The position numbers and the translations under genes were made by a program. Below the pieces are notes generated by a model. The model was not told where the DNA came from. It did not search any database and was given only the letters and a program-made list of their open reading frames with translations. This document shows positions 1-6,007 of a stretch of DNA of 6,969 nt, in pieces. This DNA comes from JBDIVL01 sp039794405 (lineage in GTDB: Bacteria; Planctomycetota; Brocadiia; Brocadiales; Brocadiaceae). The DNA is taken from positions 1-6,969 of the forward strand of contig JBDIVL010000085.1 in assembly GCA_039794405.1 (NCBI GenBank), given 5' to 3'. Position 1 is the first letter of the stretch. Each line of letters starts with the position of its first letter.

Positions 1-1
1 G

Positions 2-127
2 GAAGTTCAGGGAACGGTATTCAATCTTCTGGATAAGGATTACAGCGATCCGGGGCCCATTTCCATACCGGATGACCTGCCTAGACCGGGAAGAACGTTC
101 TTTATAGGGTTGAGTTATCAATTTTAG
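2..127 (+). CDS. C-terminal end of a TonB-dependent outer-membrane receptor (partial)
   Basis: This open frame enters from the left edge and ends at TAG 125-127, leaving 41 residues. The tail finishes PGRTFFIGLSYQF: alternating hydrophobic residues with a terminal phenylalanine. That is the usual last beta-strand and BAM-recognition signature of outer-membrane barrels. The preceding stretch (FNLLDKDYSDPGPI, then a PRPGR turn) matches the last loop and strand of TonB-dependent receptors, which import siderophores, cobalamin or other large ligands using TonB energy. The plug domain, TonB box and ligand specificity lie outside the window, so the substrate cannot be named. The gene converges on guaA with a 49-bp gap. 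A different class of outer-membrane barrel is possible, but the PGR-x-FF-x-GLSYQF ending favours the TonB family. Confidence 0.72.
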   Translation, partial: EVQGTVFNLLDKDYSDPGPISIPDDLPRPGRTFFIGLSYQF

Positions 128-176
128 GTTTTTTGTGCCTAAATCCAGCCAGCCACCATCTTTAGTATTTGGTATT

Positions 177-1727
177 TCATTCCCACTCAATTGTGCTGGG
201 AGGTTTCGTACTAATATCATAAACTACACGGTTGACACCCTTCACCTCATTGATGATCCGGTTAGAAATAACCCCTAGTACCTTATTGGGCATACGGTAC
301 CAGTCAGCAGTCATAAAGTCTGTCGTTTCAACAGCACGAATGGCAATGACATTTTCATAACTTCTTTCATCACCCATGACTCCTACAGTATTTAATGGTA
401 AAAGTACGGCAAAACACTGTGCTATGGAACGGTAAAGTCCGGCTTTCTGTATTTCCTCTATAACAATCTTATCGGCGCTACGGAGAATCTCCAGGCGCAG
501 TTTTGTTACTTGCCCGATAATCCGAATGGCTAATCCTGGCCCCGGAAACGGATGTCGCCAGATTAATTTTTCCGGCAACCCAAGTTCTTCTCCTATTTTG
601 CGAACTTCATCCTTAAACAAAAACCGCAAGGGTTCTACCAGCTCAAACCCTAATTCGGCCGGTAAACCACCTACGTTATGGTGGCTTTTAATAGTTGCCG
701 TCGGGCCTCCGTGGGCAGGAATACTCTCGATGACATCGGGGTAAAGTGTGCCTTGTGCCAGAAATTTCGCCCCGGCTATCTTCTTCGCCTCTTCTTTGAA
801 GATCTCAATGAATTCGTGTCCAATGATTTTACGTTTTTTTTCAGGATCGGTTACATTTTTCAGTTTATCTAAAAACCTGTTCTGCGCATCGATGGCATGG
901 AGATCTACGGTAAAGTTATCTTTAAACGTTTTGATAACTTCTTCAGCTTCGTAGTTTCTGAGAAGCCCATTATCAACAAAAATACAGGACAGATGGTTGC
1001 CAATAGCTTTATAGATGAGTGCCGCTGTTACAGCGGAATCAACCCCGCCTGACAGTCCACATACCACCCTTCCATCACCGACCTGCTTTCGGATATCAAC
1101 TAAGGATTTTTCCATATAAGAGTGCATTTTCCATTTACCGGTACAACCACAAATTTCATAAAGAAAATTATGAATAATCCGGTTTCCTTGCAATGTATGG
1201 GTAACTTCAGGATGAAACTGTACACCATAAAATGATGTATTTTTGTGTCTTACGGCTGCGTAAGGGCAATTTTTCGTGAATGCAAGGGATTCAAATTCTG
1301 AAGGCAATTCGATAACCTGATCTCCGTGGCTCATCCATACCATAATATTTTTAGCAAGAGAGCCGAGCAGTTTATTCTCATTATGAATAGTACATGCGGT
1401 TCTTCCATATTCCCGTGTGGCTGTAGGCTGAACGGTAGCCCCTAGCATCTGACAGCCGAGTTGCATTCCATAACAAATGCCGAAAATCGGTATTCCCAAT
1501 TTTACTATTTCTTCATCGCAGCGAGGCGCATTCTTTACATAAACACTTGCCGGGCCACCGGTGAGGATAATGCCCTTTGGATTAATCTTCTGTATTTGCT
1601 TTGCTGTAATCTTGTATGAAACTATCTCACTAAAGATATTGTTTTCTCTCACCCGCCGTGCAATAAGCTGAGCGTATTGAGAGCCAAAATCAAGGATTAG
1701 GACTTTTTCATTATTCTCTTCAATCAT
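177..1727 (-). CDS. guaA: GMP synthase (glutamine-hydrolysing)
   Basis: This enzyme makes GMP from XMP, ATP and glutamine, the last step of de novo guanine nucleotide synthesis in the cytoplasm. The 516-residue protein has the family's normal length and order. The N-terminal class I glutamine amidotransferase carries the nucleophile Cys85 in GICYGMQ and the His172/Glu174 pair in VQFHPEV. The ATP pyrophosphatase domain has the P-loop SGGVDS at 226-231, GTLYPDVIES at 326-335 and KSHHNVGGLP at 347-356. The C-terminal dimerisation and XMP-binding domain has HPFPGPGL at 392-399 and ends in TKPPSTIEWE. All key residues are present, so it should be active. The start is ATG with an AGGA ribosome site seven bases upstream (1735-1738). 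It stands alone, with no guaB beside it, is convergent with the receptor fragment and divergent from the BshC-like gene. A promoter candidate lies at 1847-1875. Confidence 0.98.
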   Translation of the reverse strand: MIEENNEKVLILDFGSQYAQLIARRVRENNIFSEIVSYKITAKQIQKINPKGIILTGGPASVYVKNAPRCDEEIVKLGIPIFGICYGMQLGCQMLGATVQPTATREYGRTACTIHNENKLLGSLAKNIMVWMSHGDQVIELPSEFESLAFTKNCPYAAVRHKNTSFYGVQFHPEVTHTLQGNRIIHNFLYEICGCTGKWKMHSYMEKSLVDIRKQVGDGRVVCGLSGGVDSAVTAALIYKAIGNHLSCIFVDNGLLRNYEAEEVIKTFKDNFTVDLHAIDAQNRFLDKLKNVTDPEKKRKIIGHEFIEIFKEEAKKIAGAKFLAQGTLYPDVIESIPAHGGPTATIKSHHNVGGLPAELGFELVEPLRFLFKDEVRKIGEELGLPEKLIWRHPFPGPGLAIRIIGQVTKLRLEILRSADKIVIEEIQKAGLYRSIAQCFAVLLPLNTVGVMGDERSYENVIAIRAVETTDFMTADWYRMPNKVLGVISNRIINEVKGVNRVVYDISTKPPSTIEWE

Positions 1728-1800
1728 TTCGTTTTCCTGGATATAATTTTTGCTATGTGGTTCAAGTTAGACCTTCGGTTCCTTTTTATGAATTCGGATA

Positions 1801-1823
1801 AGGGGTGAAGATTTTCAACCCCT
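1801..1823. other. Imperfect hairpin in the guaA leader / divergent intergenic region
   Basis: AGGGGTGAA and TTCAACCCCT pair as six base pairs, a one-base bulge and three more pairs around a GATT loop. If the predicted guaA promoter is used, the hairpin sits in the guaA 5' leader, 74-96 bases upstream of the ATG. No T-run follows it on either strand, so it is not an intrinsic terminator as it stands. It could be an operator half-site pair, a leader RNA structure or chance. I did not recognise a purine riboswitch core around it. Confidence 0.35.
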
Positions 1824-1830
1824 GCGACTT

Positions 1831-1839
1831 TGATATGCT
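1831..1839 (+). promoter_or_regulatory. Possible extended -10 element for the BshC-like gene
   Basis: TGATATGCT has the TGn extension before a 4/6 match to TATAAT. It lies about 40 bases upstream of the ATG at 1879, which would give a leader of roughly 33 bases. The -35 region (near 1811-1817, ATTTTCA) is poor, and no clear Shine-Dalgarno precedes the start. This is a weak call, offered because the divergent gene must have some promoter within 1728-1878. Confidence 0.2.
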
Positions 1840-1846
1840 AAAAGTT

Positions 1847-1875
1847 ATTGTAACATACTTAATCAGAATTGGCAA
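1847..1875 (-). promoter_or_regulatory. Predicted sigma70-type promoter for guaA
   Basis: On the minus strand, TTGCCA (1875-1870, 5/6 match to TTGACA) is followed by a 17-bp spacer and TACAAT (1852-1847, 5/6 match to TATAAT). Transcription would start near 1840 and give a leader of about 113 bases before the guaA ATG. The -35 box lies only three bases upstream of the ATG of the divergent BshC-like gene, so the two genes' control regions overlap. The prediction rests on consensus match and position only. Confidence 0.55.
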
Positions 1876-1878
1876 AAA

Positions 1879-3708
1879 ATGGCAATGAAAAATATTATCT
1901 GCGAAGTACCGAAAAGTAATAAGGAAGTCTTTATCGATCCACCGATAAGCAGTATTCCAGATCTAGTACAAGAAAACAGACGAAAGATCCGTGGTTATAG
2001 ATTTGAAATAAATAATGTCCCATTTCAGGTACTGCGCGATAAGACCCGTAATGAATTGCTGCATAGGGCGATAAGGTATACGGGAAAGATCAAATCTTTA
2101 TTCGGAGATTATGGATCGGAATTGCCCTTGCACACTAAAAACGATATTTTGCAAGATGCATCATGGCAGATAAATCAAGGGAGAATATTGATAGAAGGGT
2201 CTATTTTAGATTATGATTCAATCAAAAATATGCCCATTATCCAGACCGGCCATGAACCCGTTCTTTATCACCCTGGCATATGGATAAAAAACCATCTCAT
2301 TCAGCAATTGTCAGAAAAACTGAATGGTATTGGGGTAAATATGATCGTGGATAATGATGCATGTAATATGGGTTTCATATACGTACCGGTTTTCTTTACG
2401 GAACCGGCTGCAATTCAGAAGGTGGCATTTATAAAGAATAAGGAGAATGTGGCGTACGAAGAAATTAAGTTCGATGATTTGAAAATACTACTCCGGTTTA
2501 AAGAAGAGGTAGTGGCCTTGTTAAGGAAAAATATTGATAAGGGACTTACGACCCATTTGTTCCAGGCAGTCGATAGAATTTCTCCTGACTCTTTTTCTCA
2601 TATTACCAGAAGGTATGAGAAGATGAAGCGTGGAACACGGGAAAAAATTATTTTTGGAAATATGCTGGTTTCATTTGAGAGGTTTATGAACCGTGTTATG
2701 GAGTACCACCGGCGAGGTTGTATCGATATGGCAGAATTATTAACTACTGCAAGAAGTACGCTGGAAGAAGAATTTTCCCTGAAGAACCTTGAGGTTCCTG
2801 TTTCCTGGATGTGTGATACCGAAGGATTCTATTATTTTCTGATGCACATTCTCTGTGAGGCAGACCGGTTTGCCACAATCTATAATGAGAAGTTGGCTGA
2901 ATACCGGATTCTTCATAAAATCCGTTCAAACGCTAATCCTTTACCAAACTTGAAAACCACGGGAGATTTGGTTGAGTTACCCTTTTGGGTGTGGAAGGCA
3001 GGGGGGCAGAGGGATAAGTGCTATCTATTAAGTGATGATGAGTTTCTAAAAATTAAAGACGGGTCGGATATCCTAATTACATTAAGAAAAGACGATAACA
3101 TGCTAAAAAATATATCGCGACTAAAAACGTTGATGGAAAATCAAATGAAAATACGCCCACGGGCTATAACAACAACAATGTTTTCCCGGTTGTTCTTTTC
3201 CGATATGTTTATTCATGGGATCGGAGGGGCGAAATATGATACGATTACTGACGAAATTATCAGGGAATTTTTTCATGTTGATCCTCCGGATTTTGTTACC
3301 GTTTCTACAACTCTTTTTTTGCCTTTCGACATACTCGATTTGGATCATAGTATCCCGCAAATCATGCACCATGACCTCAGGGATATGAATTACAACCCGG
3401 AGCGGTACGCTTCCGCAGAGATACAAAATGATGCAGAGTTTGCATGCAAAGTTGAAAAAAAACAAAAACTGTTAGAGGAGATGCCTGCAGGTAATAAAGA
3501 GAAGAGAAGGTGGTGCTTTCACCAAATAAAAGAATTGAATAAATCAATGCTGAGTCAAATACATACGAAACTTTTGGAGAAACAAAGAGAGATTGATACT
3601 ACTGCACAAGCGTTAGCCTATAATAAAGTCGCGGGATTTCGGGAGTATCCTGTTTATATTTATCCTATGGAGACTCTGAAGGAACATTTTTTAAGCGTTT
3701 TTTCCTGA
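1879..3708 (+). CDS. BshC-like uncharacterised protein, 609 residues
   Basis: I do not recognise a characterised orthologue. The pattern recalls BshC, the Rossmann-fold enzyme that adds cysteine to GlcN-malate in bacillithiol synthesis. An early TGHEP-x3-YHPG-x-W-x-KN block (residues 123-138) sits where BshC has its GQQ/nucleotidyltransferase-like motif. An IHGIGGAKYD block (445-454), preceded by RPRAITTT and followed by PPDFVTVSTT, parallels the GGPGE-x-x-Y region of BshC. A charged helical stretch (about 520-580) could be the coiled coil that BshC uses for dimerisation. Other likely conserved stretches are IVDNDACN (156-163) and LPFWVWKAGGQR (367-378). No signal peptide or membrane segment is seen, so it is probably cytoplasmic. 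The start is ATG 1879. A second in-frame ATG lies at 1885, neither has a good ribosome site, and a stop at 1831-1833 limits extension. The last 44 bp overlap the opposing sensor gene. The BshC relationship is my inference from motifs and order. The protein is certain to be coding; its function is not. Confidence 0.6.
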   Translation: MAMKNIICEVPKSNKEVFIDPPISSIPDLVQENRRKIRGYRFEINNVPFQVLRDKTRNELLHRAIRYTGKIKSLFGDYGSELPLHTKNDILQDASWQINQGRILIEGSILDYDSIKNMPIIQTGHEPVLYHPGIWIKNHLIQQLSEKLNGIGVNMIVDNDACNMGFIYVPVFFTEPAAIQKVAFIKNKENVAYEEIKFDDLKILLRFKEEVVALLRKNIDKGLTTHLFQAVDRISPDSFSHITRRYEKMKRGTREKIIFGNMLVSFERFMNRVMEYHRRGCIDMAELLTTARSTLEEEFSLKNLEVPVSWMCDTEGFYYFLMHILCEADRFATIYNEKLAEYRILHKIRSNANPLPNLKTTGDLVELPFWVWKAGGQRDKCYLLSDDEFLKIKDGSDILITLRKDDNMLKNISRLKTLMENQMKIRPRAITTTMFSRLFFSDMFIHGIGGAKYDTITDEIIREFFHVDPPDFVTVSTTLFLPFDILDLDHSIPQIMHHDLRDMNYNPERYASAEIQNDAEFACKVEKKQKLLEEMPAGNKEKRRWCFHQIKELNKSMLSQIHTKLLEKQREIDTTAQALAYNKVAGFREYPVYIYPMETLKEHFLSVFS

Positions 3709-4687
3709 GAGTGAAGTAAAGATATAAGGCAGTAATGGCACCAATAATAGTACCAATGATAATAAGGTCTGTTTTCAGTACCAGGATGGAATAAAACGCT
3801 TCTTTTACATCAATTTCTACTAATAACACCCATGTAACATCTCTCAAATTATCAAGGGGTGTGTATGCACTAACAACGGGAATATTACGATAATCTCTTA
3901 CGACCCTTACATCGGTGTTACCCCGGAGGGCCTCCCGTGTGGCCTCTGTATTAATTTCGAGTTTTAAAATAGTATTTTGGGCAAAAAACCTTGATTTTGA
4001 ACGCATGAAATTATCGTCACCAACAATATAGATTTCACCTGTTTCACCTAGGCCATCTCTTTGTGCTAAAAAGATATCTATTTTAGAATAAGGTATTTCT
4101 ACAATAACAACGCCGAGGAGCTTATTGGTAAGATCGTATACAGGCGCTACTCCCATGAATATAAAATCTTTTGCCTCTTCACACCACGTCAGATCAGAAA
4201 ATTTAATATTGTTTATTCCTTCTCTGTATATTTCACCAATAGTAAAGGAGCTAAATTCTCCGGTTTTTAGATTTGTTCCAATGTACTCATCTTGTTTAAC
4301 TCCGAATACTACATTTCCATCCATATCCGCCATAAAGATGTTATGGTAACCATATTGTCTTAGAAAATGCTCAATCAGGGGACCATAATACGTGTCCACT
4401 TGCTTATAAGAAGGGTCCTGAAGACCACCTGTCTTAAATGCATATGAGAATCGTGGTAAACTCTGGACGATTAATGGATTTTTGGAGAGTACATTAACAT
4501 CTCCATATCTCTCGTAGAAAAAATTTTGTATTTGCAGCTTTTTGATCTCTCGTACGGAGATCAAGTGGTTTAAAACTTCGTTCCTTAAGGCAGGGCAAAG
4601 GGTTTTATAGGTCAATGGCGCCATGATGACCAGAAAAGTTAAAATTGCAATACCCGACGCAATGAGTACCTTATTTATTGGCTTCAA
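3665..4687 (-). CDS. Membrane-anchored double-Cache (dCache) sensor protein without an output domain
   Basis: This is a 340-residue protein with a short basic N-terminus, a membrane helix at about 7-26, a periplasmic domain of about 28-303, a second helix at about 306-326 and a 14-residue basic cytoplasmic tail (LRKKRLKN). The periplasmic part fits dCache_1 ligand sensors of chemoreceptors and histidine kinases: a long entry helix (35-60), IFMADMDGNVVFG (117-129), TGEIYIVGDDNFMRSKSRF (216-234), DYRNIPVVSAYTPL (265-278) and WVLLVEIDVKEAF (286-298). These proteins normally continue into HAMP and then a kinase, GGDEF or methyl-accepting domain; here TAG follows at once. It may work through a partner, or be the stable remnant of a longer sensor. 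The ligand is unknown. The start is TTG, with no in-frame ATG or GTG before the upstream stop at 4715-4717; the next ATG (Met22) would destroy the first helix. No clear Shine-Dalgarno is seen. It overlaps the 3' end of the BshC-like gene by 44 bp. Confidence 0.85.
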   Translation of the reverse strand: MKPINKVLIASGIAILTFLVIMAPLTYKTLCPALRNEVLNHLISVREIKKLQIQNFFYERYGDVNVLSKNPLIVQSLPRFSYAFKTGGLQDPSYKQVDTYYGPLIEHFLRQYGYHNIFMADMDGNVVFGVKQDEYIGTNLKTGEFSSFTIGEIYREGINNIKFSDLTWCEEAKDFIFMGVAPVYDLTNKLLGVVIVEIPYSKIDIFLAQRDGLGETGEIYIVGDDNFMRSKSRFFAQNTILKLEINTEATREALRGNTDVRVVRDYRNIPVVSAYTPLDNLRDVTWVLLVEIDVKEAFYSILVLKTDLIIIGTIIGAITALYLYFTLRKKRLKNVPSESP

Positions 4688-4749
4688 TTTAATACGATTA
4701 TGATTATAAAAAATTTATGTCGATGGAAAATAAAATTTCAAAAAATAAT

Positions 4750-4777
4750 ATAATACTCTTTTGAATTGTTTTGTCAA
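4750..4777 (-). promoter_or_regulatory. Predicted sigma70-type promoter for the dCache sensor gene
   Basis: The minus strand carries a perfect TTGACA (4777-4772), a 16-bp spacer and TATTAT (4755-4750, 5/6 match to TATAAT). Transcription would begin near 4743, about 55 bases before the TTG start, in a very AT-rich leader. A second AT-rich hexamer, TATAAT at 4708-4703, lacks a matching -35. The gene therefore appears to have its own promoter rather than relying on read-through from the TIM-barrel gene upstream. Confidence 0.5.
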
Positions 4778-4830
4778 GCCTTTATGGTATTACTCTGTAA
4801 AAACATCTTTTTTATGGAAATTTTTTGTAA

Positions 4831-4878
4831 GCGTTCAGCTATCGGCAAGCTTCGGCCAAATTGCTGATAGCTGAATGC
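4831..4878. repeat. Intergenic inverted repeat, copy 1 (18-bp arms, 12-base loop)
   Basis: The left arm GCGTTCAGCTATCGGCAA (4831-4848) pairs with TTGCTGATAGCTGAATGC (4861-4878) at 16 of 18 positions; the two mismatches become G-U pairs in one RNA strand. The loop is GCTTCGGCCAAA. It sits 29 bases past the stop codon of the TIM-barrel gene. It lacks a proper T-run on the minus strand (TTACAAAAAA follows), so a classical terminator is unlikely. The reverse complement of 4849-4873 matches 5881-5905 at 22 of 25 positions, so this is one member of an interspersed family. Confidence 0.8.
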
Positions 4879-4907
4879 TATACTTATCAATTTTCGCTTG
4901 GTTGTGG

Positions 4908-5813
4908 CTACGCCGTACTATGGTATGCCTGAATGAAAAAATTTATGTCATCCAAATCCCCGCCTACTATCTCAAGGGTGAAGTGGGTAATGTGGTTTTT
5001 TTTAAGAATACCAATAGTCTTATCCATATCCATATCATAATCACGTGAGAAATGAGAATGGGTATCACCATATGGGTATTTTAGATCCCATGTATATGGA
5101 GTCTGATTTGTATTTAAGTGTACACCAACTACCTGACATTTTTTACAGATTGCATCAAGACCATTGTAGAAATCAAATTTATTCAGGATGGCGGATGCCC
5201 ACAAGTGTCCCGTGTCAAGCCATATTGGACAATCAAGATAGATAAGATGTTCTGGTATCTGATTGCCGTTACCGATACCGGGAAAATCATTCTCTATGCA
5301 AAGTATGTAGGACGGATATATTTCCCTCAGTCGTTTCATATGTATTTTCACGGTGTTCTGATAAATTCGAAACTCCTCCGTCTCTAAAAATTTTGGATCC
5401 ATTACTCGTGTGTTACGGAAGCGATATTTCTTGTCAACAGCATCACGCAGTACCTTACCGTAATTGGCCGGATCATTTTTAATGGGTTTTTGTGTCATAA
5501 AAAAACCATGAAATAATGCAATGTTACTTTGAAGGGATTGCATAACGTGCGTGGTATTCTGAAATTCTGTAAGGAGCGTGTTAAAATCATTATTGGCTAA
5601 ATTCATGAAATAATCAGAGAGCACAGGGGCATGTATTGAATATTTAACGTTAAGTCCTTTTATCTTGTTGTATAAATCCCTTGTGATGGAGTTGTGTAAT
5701 TGAATTCCGAATTCAAAACCACGGGACTCAACGAAATCCTTACATCGTTTTATCTTTTCAAAAATATCGTGGTGGTTAAAACACATGGTACTTAACTCTA
5801 TTTTTCTACGCAT
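4908..5813 (-). CDS. Xylose-isomerase-like TIM-barrel protein, function unknown
   Basis: The preferred product is 301 residues. It resembles the xylose isomerase-like / AP endonuclease 2 superfamily, cytoplasmic TIM barrels that bind divalent metals through Glu, Asp and His at strand ends. Candidate ligands at the expected spacing are His61 (YSIHAP), His102 (LFHGF), Glu174 (CIENDFP), Asp200 and His202 (LDTGH), His232 (GVHLN), His252 and His254 (GDTHSH) and Glu281 (TLEIVGG). I could not assign it to sugar isomerase, sugar-phosphate epimerase or endonuclease IV. The start is a judgement: ATG 5813 has AGAGG twelve bases upstream. A TTG at 5840 would add nine residues, but its only GAGG lies two bases away. 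A further ATG at 5786 is possible. It is flanked on both sides by related inverted repeats and 194 bp from the kinase remnant, so it is probably transcribed alone. No clear promoter was seen. Confidence 0.75.
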   Translation of the reverse strand: MRRKIELSTMCFNHHDIFEKIKRCKDFVESRGFEFGIQLHNSITRDLYNKIKGLNVKYSIHAPVLSDYFMNLANNDFNTLLTEFQNTTHVMQSLQSNIALFHGFFMTQKPIKNDPANYGKVLRDAVDKKYRFRNTRVMDPKFLETEEFRIYQNTVKIHMKRLREIYPSYILCIENDFPGIGNGNQIPEHLIYLDCPIWLDTGHLWASAILNKFDFYNGLDAICKKCQVVGVHLNTNQTPYTWDLKYPYGDTHSHFSRDYDMDMDKTIGILKKNHITHFTLEIVGGDLDDINFFIQAYHSTA

Positions 5814-5871
5814 TTTTTGATATAACCTCTGGCGAGGCAAAACCTCAGGCCGATAAAAGGGATGATGATCT

Positions 5872-5930
5872 GTCAGATGTCAGCAATCAGCAATTGGGCA
5901 GAAGCCACAAGCAAACTGTTGACATCTGAC
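5872..5930. repeat. Intergenic inverted repeat, copy 2 (14-bp arms, 31-base loop)
   Basis: The arms GTCAGATGTCAGCA (5872-5885) and TGTTGACATCTGAC (5917-5930) are complementary at 13 of 14 positions. The segment 5881-5905 is a 22/25 match to the reverse complement of 4849-4873 in the other repeat, so the two copies are in opposite orientation on either side of the TIM-barrel gene. The outer arms of the two copies differ. The copy lies 58 bases upstream of the preferred start of the TIM-barrel gene and may fall within its leader or control region. Confidence 0.75.
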
Positions 5931-5950
5931 TCCTTATACAATATGGGTTA

Positions 5951-6002
5951 CTTTAAAACTTGATTCGTTGGTAAAGACAAGCCGTTGACAAAGTTTTTAA
6001 AG
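5951..6002. repeat. AT-rich imperfect inverted repeat after the kinase gene
   Basis: CTTTAAAACTT (5951-5961) and AAGTTTTTAAAG (5991-6002) are complementary apart from one extra T, around a 29-base loop. The right arm is five bases downstream (minus strand) of the kinase stop codon. It could form a weak structure at the end of the kinase transcript, but it is AT-only apart from its end pairs and has no T-run immediately after it. It is structural only, with no function assigned. Confidence 0.35.
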
Positions 6003-6007
6003 AGATG

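Noticed and set aside
123..143. Terminator hairpin between the receptor fragment and guaA
   Set aside because: TTTAGG/CCTAAA can pair around nine bases, but the stem is short and AT-rich, covers the receptor stop codon, and has its T-run in the loop rather than after the stem.
526..954. Plus-strand open frames of 64-72 codons inside guaA
   Set aside because: They lie wholly within the strongly conserved guaA gene on the other strand and have no recognisable protein features or ribosome sites.
1742..1747. Perfect TATAAT as the promoter of the BshC-like gene
   Set aside because: The hexamer is exact, but the position for a -35 holds TTCAAT inside the guaA coding start, and the resulting leader would be about 125 bases; an AT-rich chance match is more likely.
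1728..1840. Purine (guanine/PreQ1-type) riboswitch in the guaA leader
   Set aside because: The predicted leader has one bulged hairpin but no recognisable three-way junction or conserved purine-aptamer core, and no anti-terminator/terminator pair.
3121..3465. 114-codon minus-strand open frame inside the BshC-like gene
   Set aside because: It is opposite the well-conserved IHGIGGAKYD region, has no family resemblance, and its composition fits an antisense shadow.
4831..4878. Rho-independent terminator for the TIM-barrel gene
   Set aside because: The stem is long, but on the minus strand it is followed by TTACAAAAAA rather than a T-run, and its relation to the repeat at 5872-5930 explains it better.
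5045..5387. Plus-strand open frames of 66 and 89 codons inside the TIM-barrel gene
   Set aside because: They are antisense to the metal-site motifs of a recognisable barrel protein and overlap each other in different frames.
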